Assembly (NCBI GenBank): GCA_016935595.1 | Contig: JAFGQQ010000490.1 | Span: 1 to 9,429 of the forward strand | Direction: 5' to 3' | Length of the DNA stretch: 9,429 nucleotides | Origin: Bacteroidales bacterium | GTDB taxonomy: Bacteria > Bacteroidota > Bacteroidia > Bacteroidales > UBA10428 | Part shown: in pieces, positions 8,801-9,429 of the stretch | How the letters are laid out: every line of letters starts with the position of its first letter | Numbering within the stretch: position 1 is the first letter of the stretch | The notes under the pieces: model-generated | Told to the model about the DNA's origin: nothing | Databases searched by the model: none | What the model saw: the letters and a program-made list of their open reading frames with translations, nothing else | Made by a program: the position numbers and the translations under genes

Positions 8801-9181
8801 AAAAATGATAAACTCTCAGCCCGTTTATTATCGGAGATAACAGATTCAATACCTGTTAAAGTTATTGCATCGGACGGTGAATTAACTGTTGAAATTACTT
8901 TTAATGTATTGTATGGTTCTAATTCAAATCTGGTCAATAACAATCCTGTTTTAAATGTAAAACTTTATCCAAACCCAACTAATGGACTTGTTACTATTAA
9001 ATGCTTTAATGATGAATTAAAAAAATTCAAAATAATCGGTATTGATGGAAAAATATTAACCGAAGGTGCATTTAAAGACAGAATGTACATAATTGATTTA
9101 TCTCATTATGAAAAGGGAATTTACATACTTAAAATGCAAGAAAACCATAAAAATTATTCCGACATTTTAATATATCGGTAA
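5807..9181 (+). CDS. DUF362 domain protein with N-terminal membrane segments, CBM9-like and cadherin-like modules, and T9SS tail
   Basis: This 1124-residue protein has hydrophobic segments at about 14-33, 46-68 and 80-99. Between the first two is the motif 'RVIPKPSRAAYPCMRIAAP', which I recall from other DUF362 proteins of this type. The third segment is preceded by Lys/Arg and followed by 'INAQS' (105-109), which resembles a signal-peptidase site. Residues about 205-440 are the DUF362 domain: 'EKIAIKINLN', 'ISIGDPN', 'INIPVLKKHHRSGISVSSKL', 'LYLVDGIWG' and 'SQDPVAIESVCYDFL'. It has no ferredoxin-type CxxCxxC clusters, which some DUF362 proteins carry. Cadherin-like modules sit at about 541-628, 855-943 and 945-1036, each with an 'EDxSxxFxDxxxxxLxY'-type motif. 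A CBM9-like domain lies at about 633-843 ('VVDGKIDDQVWQ', 'YKAAWTEDSLYIIAEINDD', 'DCLELFIDENN'). Residues about 1052-1124 are the T9SS tail ('KLYPNPTNG', 'YEKGIYILKM'). The biochemical role of DUF362 is not established; the other modules suggest carbohydrate binding outside the cell. No alternative Met gives a better start. Confidence 0.9.
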   Translation: MPLFRKKPKVKNSKLFLLFLGLASTLWFLIRVIPKPSRAAYPCMRIAAPLASSFITYILGLGTLSLLIKNAKDTFRKSKYAIAAVFITGGLFFAIFGMYNSNYKINAQSLQNAQTPNEPIGVGKGINPGRVSWVHNSDATNENCTNQKDDYWFLDINTNQEIVNEMLSEGLQSLTSTTSIYDAWNALFKHYNYLSGKGKIGYTQGEKIAIKINLNGLMNYGDALPNINTSPQICYAILYQLINIAGVKQTDISIGDPNINMNPEFYYKLHDAFPNVNYWGNGTGFKTVTQPTEKVIFWSDNKTEPDYLPQEYIDATYMINIPVLKKHHRSGISVSSKLHFGSVTPFTGSANHLHSSLPCPEATALAENGEYGQYRCFVDIMGHKELGGKTILYLVDGIWGSTNWGHPPIKWRMQPFNNDWPSSLFLSQDPVAIESVCYDFLFTEFDENHPTEGNFINGEVGPFPHFLGTDDYLHQAADTDNWPANTIYDPENDGIPLTSLGVHEHWNDPINKQYSKNLNTGNGIELIKVQSAEGMPVLIKKFPEISYENTRMFQTIIEDISEYFTDLEGDNLLYSVTSFDTNFVAIIENDKTIKIKSDINFIGNALFNISADDGENVKHEILKVKVTTGENYLIPKAKLAPVVDGKIDDQVWQNVGWCMINQVWLPYGSQIIKEDFQGKYKAAWTEDSLYIIAEINDDILDAQNPNPTLDYWHYDCLELFIDENNSGGLRSNHNAFAYHISAEGNVIDDILLNDHINLKISNVGNIYYWEMAVAIYDDTFIPYMDNTPVKLHAKKEIGFSVAYCDADDTNTVERQNFIGSVYVTEENQNRHYLNADDYGNLFLVDSLGYNLKPYLIGSIKDYLIQDLNVEYIIVEDLNSIFKDEDDLLSFTAYCENSAIELKITNNKTFAVKALEGIVGNLIIKITASDEMATSYLTFTIKTANRKPAAKMPIEDYKFKEIVTEEVIVEDLSDYFYDPDGNELKYEVDCKAFNIIFFIKNDKLSARLLSEITDSIPVKVIASDGELTVEITFNVLYGSNSNLVNNNPVLNVKLYPNPTNGLVTIKCFNDELKKFKIIGIDGKILTEGAFKDRMYIIDLSHYEKGIYILKMQENHKNYSDILIYR
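6044..6133 (+). other. Internal signal-peptide-like segment of the DUF362 protein
   Basis: Residues about 80-109 have the layout of a Sec signal peptide: the preceding 'FRKSK' is basic, residues 81-98 are hydrophobic ('AIAAVFITGGLFFAIFGM'), and 'INAQS' follows with a small residue before Gln, a common cut site in Bacteroidota exported proteins. It sits behind two earlier membrane segments, so it might direct export of everything after residue about 107. This is inferred from composition only. Confidence 0.45.
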
Positions 9182-9207
9182 ATAAACTTTTACTTTTTAA
9201 GGACACA

Positions 9208-9237
9208 TTAAGGTTAAATAAATTTTAGTTACTTTTG
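9208..9237 (+). promoter_or_regulatory. Bacteroidota-type promoter pointing into the repeat region
   Basis: TACTTTTG at 9230-9237 matches the Bacteroidota -7 consensus TAnnTTTG exactly and is followed by CA, as in many promoters of the phylum. The -33 position is weaker: TTA at 9208-9210 with a 19-bp spacer, where TTG is expected. Transcription would begin near 9243-9246, just before the palindromic element, and run through the 31-bp array towards whatever lies to the right. No gene start is visible in the remaining 185 bases. Confidence 0.45.
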
Positions 9238-9251
9238 CATACAATTATAAA

Positions 9252-9325
9252 CCCAAATTACGCTTTAGAAAAAGCTTCATTCATTATCAATTGTTCATTG
9301 AAAAATGCAGGCTGTTCTATCGCCC
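9252..9325. repeat. Second, partial copy of the palindromic element
   Basis: Bases 9252-9263 (CCCAAATTACGC) are identical to the start of the hairpin arm at 3932-3943. Two further words occur in the same order in both places: TCATTATCA (3954-3962 and 9281-9289) and ATCGCCC (3962-3968 and 9319-9325). The second copy is longer between these words by about 30 bases. The right arm (CGTAATTTGGG) is not seen before the window ends, so it is either missing or beyond the tandem array. It starts 70 bp after the stop of the DUF362 gene. Confidence 0.5.
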
Positions 9326-9346
9326 TTGTCCGCTGTTTTAACAAGG
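9324..9346. repeat. Short inverted repeat at the edge of the tandem array
   Basis: CCTTGT at 9324-9329 and ACAAGG at 9341-9346 can pair around an 11-nt loop, and the right arm overlaps the first four bases of the array. With six base pairs it could arise by chance; it is noted because it marks the junction between the palindromic element and the array. Confidence 0.3.
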
Positions 9347-9429
9347 TTCGCCTTCGCTAAAGCTACGGCATTGAAGGTTCGCCTTCGCTAAAGCTACGGC
9401 ATTGAAGGTTCGCCTTCGCTAAAGCTACG
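9343..9429. repeat. 31-bp tandem repeat array, running off the window
   Basis: Two full units (9343-9373 and 9374-9404) and 25 bases of a third (9405-9429) are identical. Each begins AAGGTTCGCC and ends GGCATTG. The unit is about 52% G+C (16 of 31), far above the surrounding DNA. It carries an imperfect inverted repeat, GCCTTCGCT against AGCTACGGC, which could fold into a small stem. Because 31 is not a multiple of three and the unit contains TAA on the + strand and TAG on the other, no long reading frame can run through it. There are no spacers, so it is not a CRISPR array. Confidence 0.9.

Noticed and set aside
9291..9307. CATT-GAAA-AATG mini hairpin as a structured RNA
   Set aside because: A four-base-pair stem made mostly of A/T pairs is too weak to support without conservation data.
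9343..9429. Possible CRISPR array, given the ~31-bp repeat length
   Set aside because: Units abut directly with no unique spacers, and there are no cas genes in the window.

Overview
The window looks like chromosomal DNA of a Bacteroidota bacterium, probably an environmental or anaerobic Bacteroidales-like lineage. The evidence is a low G+C content, A-rich leaders with no clear Shine-Dalgarno site before the starts, a Bacteroidota-type -7 promoter box near the right end, and above all the proteins. All four genes lie on the + strand, and each ends in a type IX secretion system (T9SS) type A C-terminal sorting domain, with a 'YPNP' entry motif and a 'G-[IM]-Y' motif near the end. BspA-like LRR and BACON domains also fit this phylum. 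Genus or species cannot be judged from the sequence.

Layout: (1) bases 1-812 are the 3' end of a fibronectin-III-containing secreted protein whose start lies outside the window. (2) 970-3888 encodes a 972-residue BspA-type leucine-rich-repeat protein with a BACON domain. (3) 3889-4107 is intergenic and holds a long, nearly perfect hairpin at 3932-3985. (4) 4108-5766 encodes a 552-residue secreted protein built of roughly 30-31-residue Tyr/Trp/Asn-rich repeats that I cannot assign to a named family with confidence. (5) 5807-9181 encodes a 1124-residue multidomain protein: three N-terminal hydrophobic segments, a DUF362 domain, a cadherin-like module, a CBM9-like domain, two more cadherin-like modules and a T9SS tail. 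(6) 9182-9429 is non-coding. It has a good -7 promoter box, a second partial copy of the hairpin element, and an identical 31-bp tandem array that runs off the window.

How the genes work together: their common feature is the export route. All appear to be T9SS cargo, to be released or anchored on the cell surface, and the domains (FN3, LRR_5, BACON, CBM9, cadherin-like) suit adhesion or glycan binding. I see no T9SS machinery, polysaccharide utilisation genes, regulators, transposases, RNA genes or CRISPR array. The most unusual items are the architecture of the DUF362 protein (membrane segments joined to an exported tail), the repeat protein at 4108-5766, and the paired palindromic element whose second copy runs into the 31-bp array.
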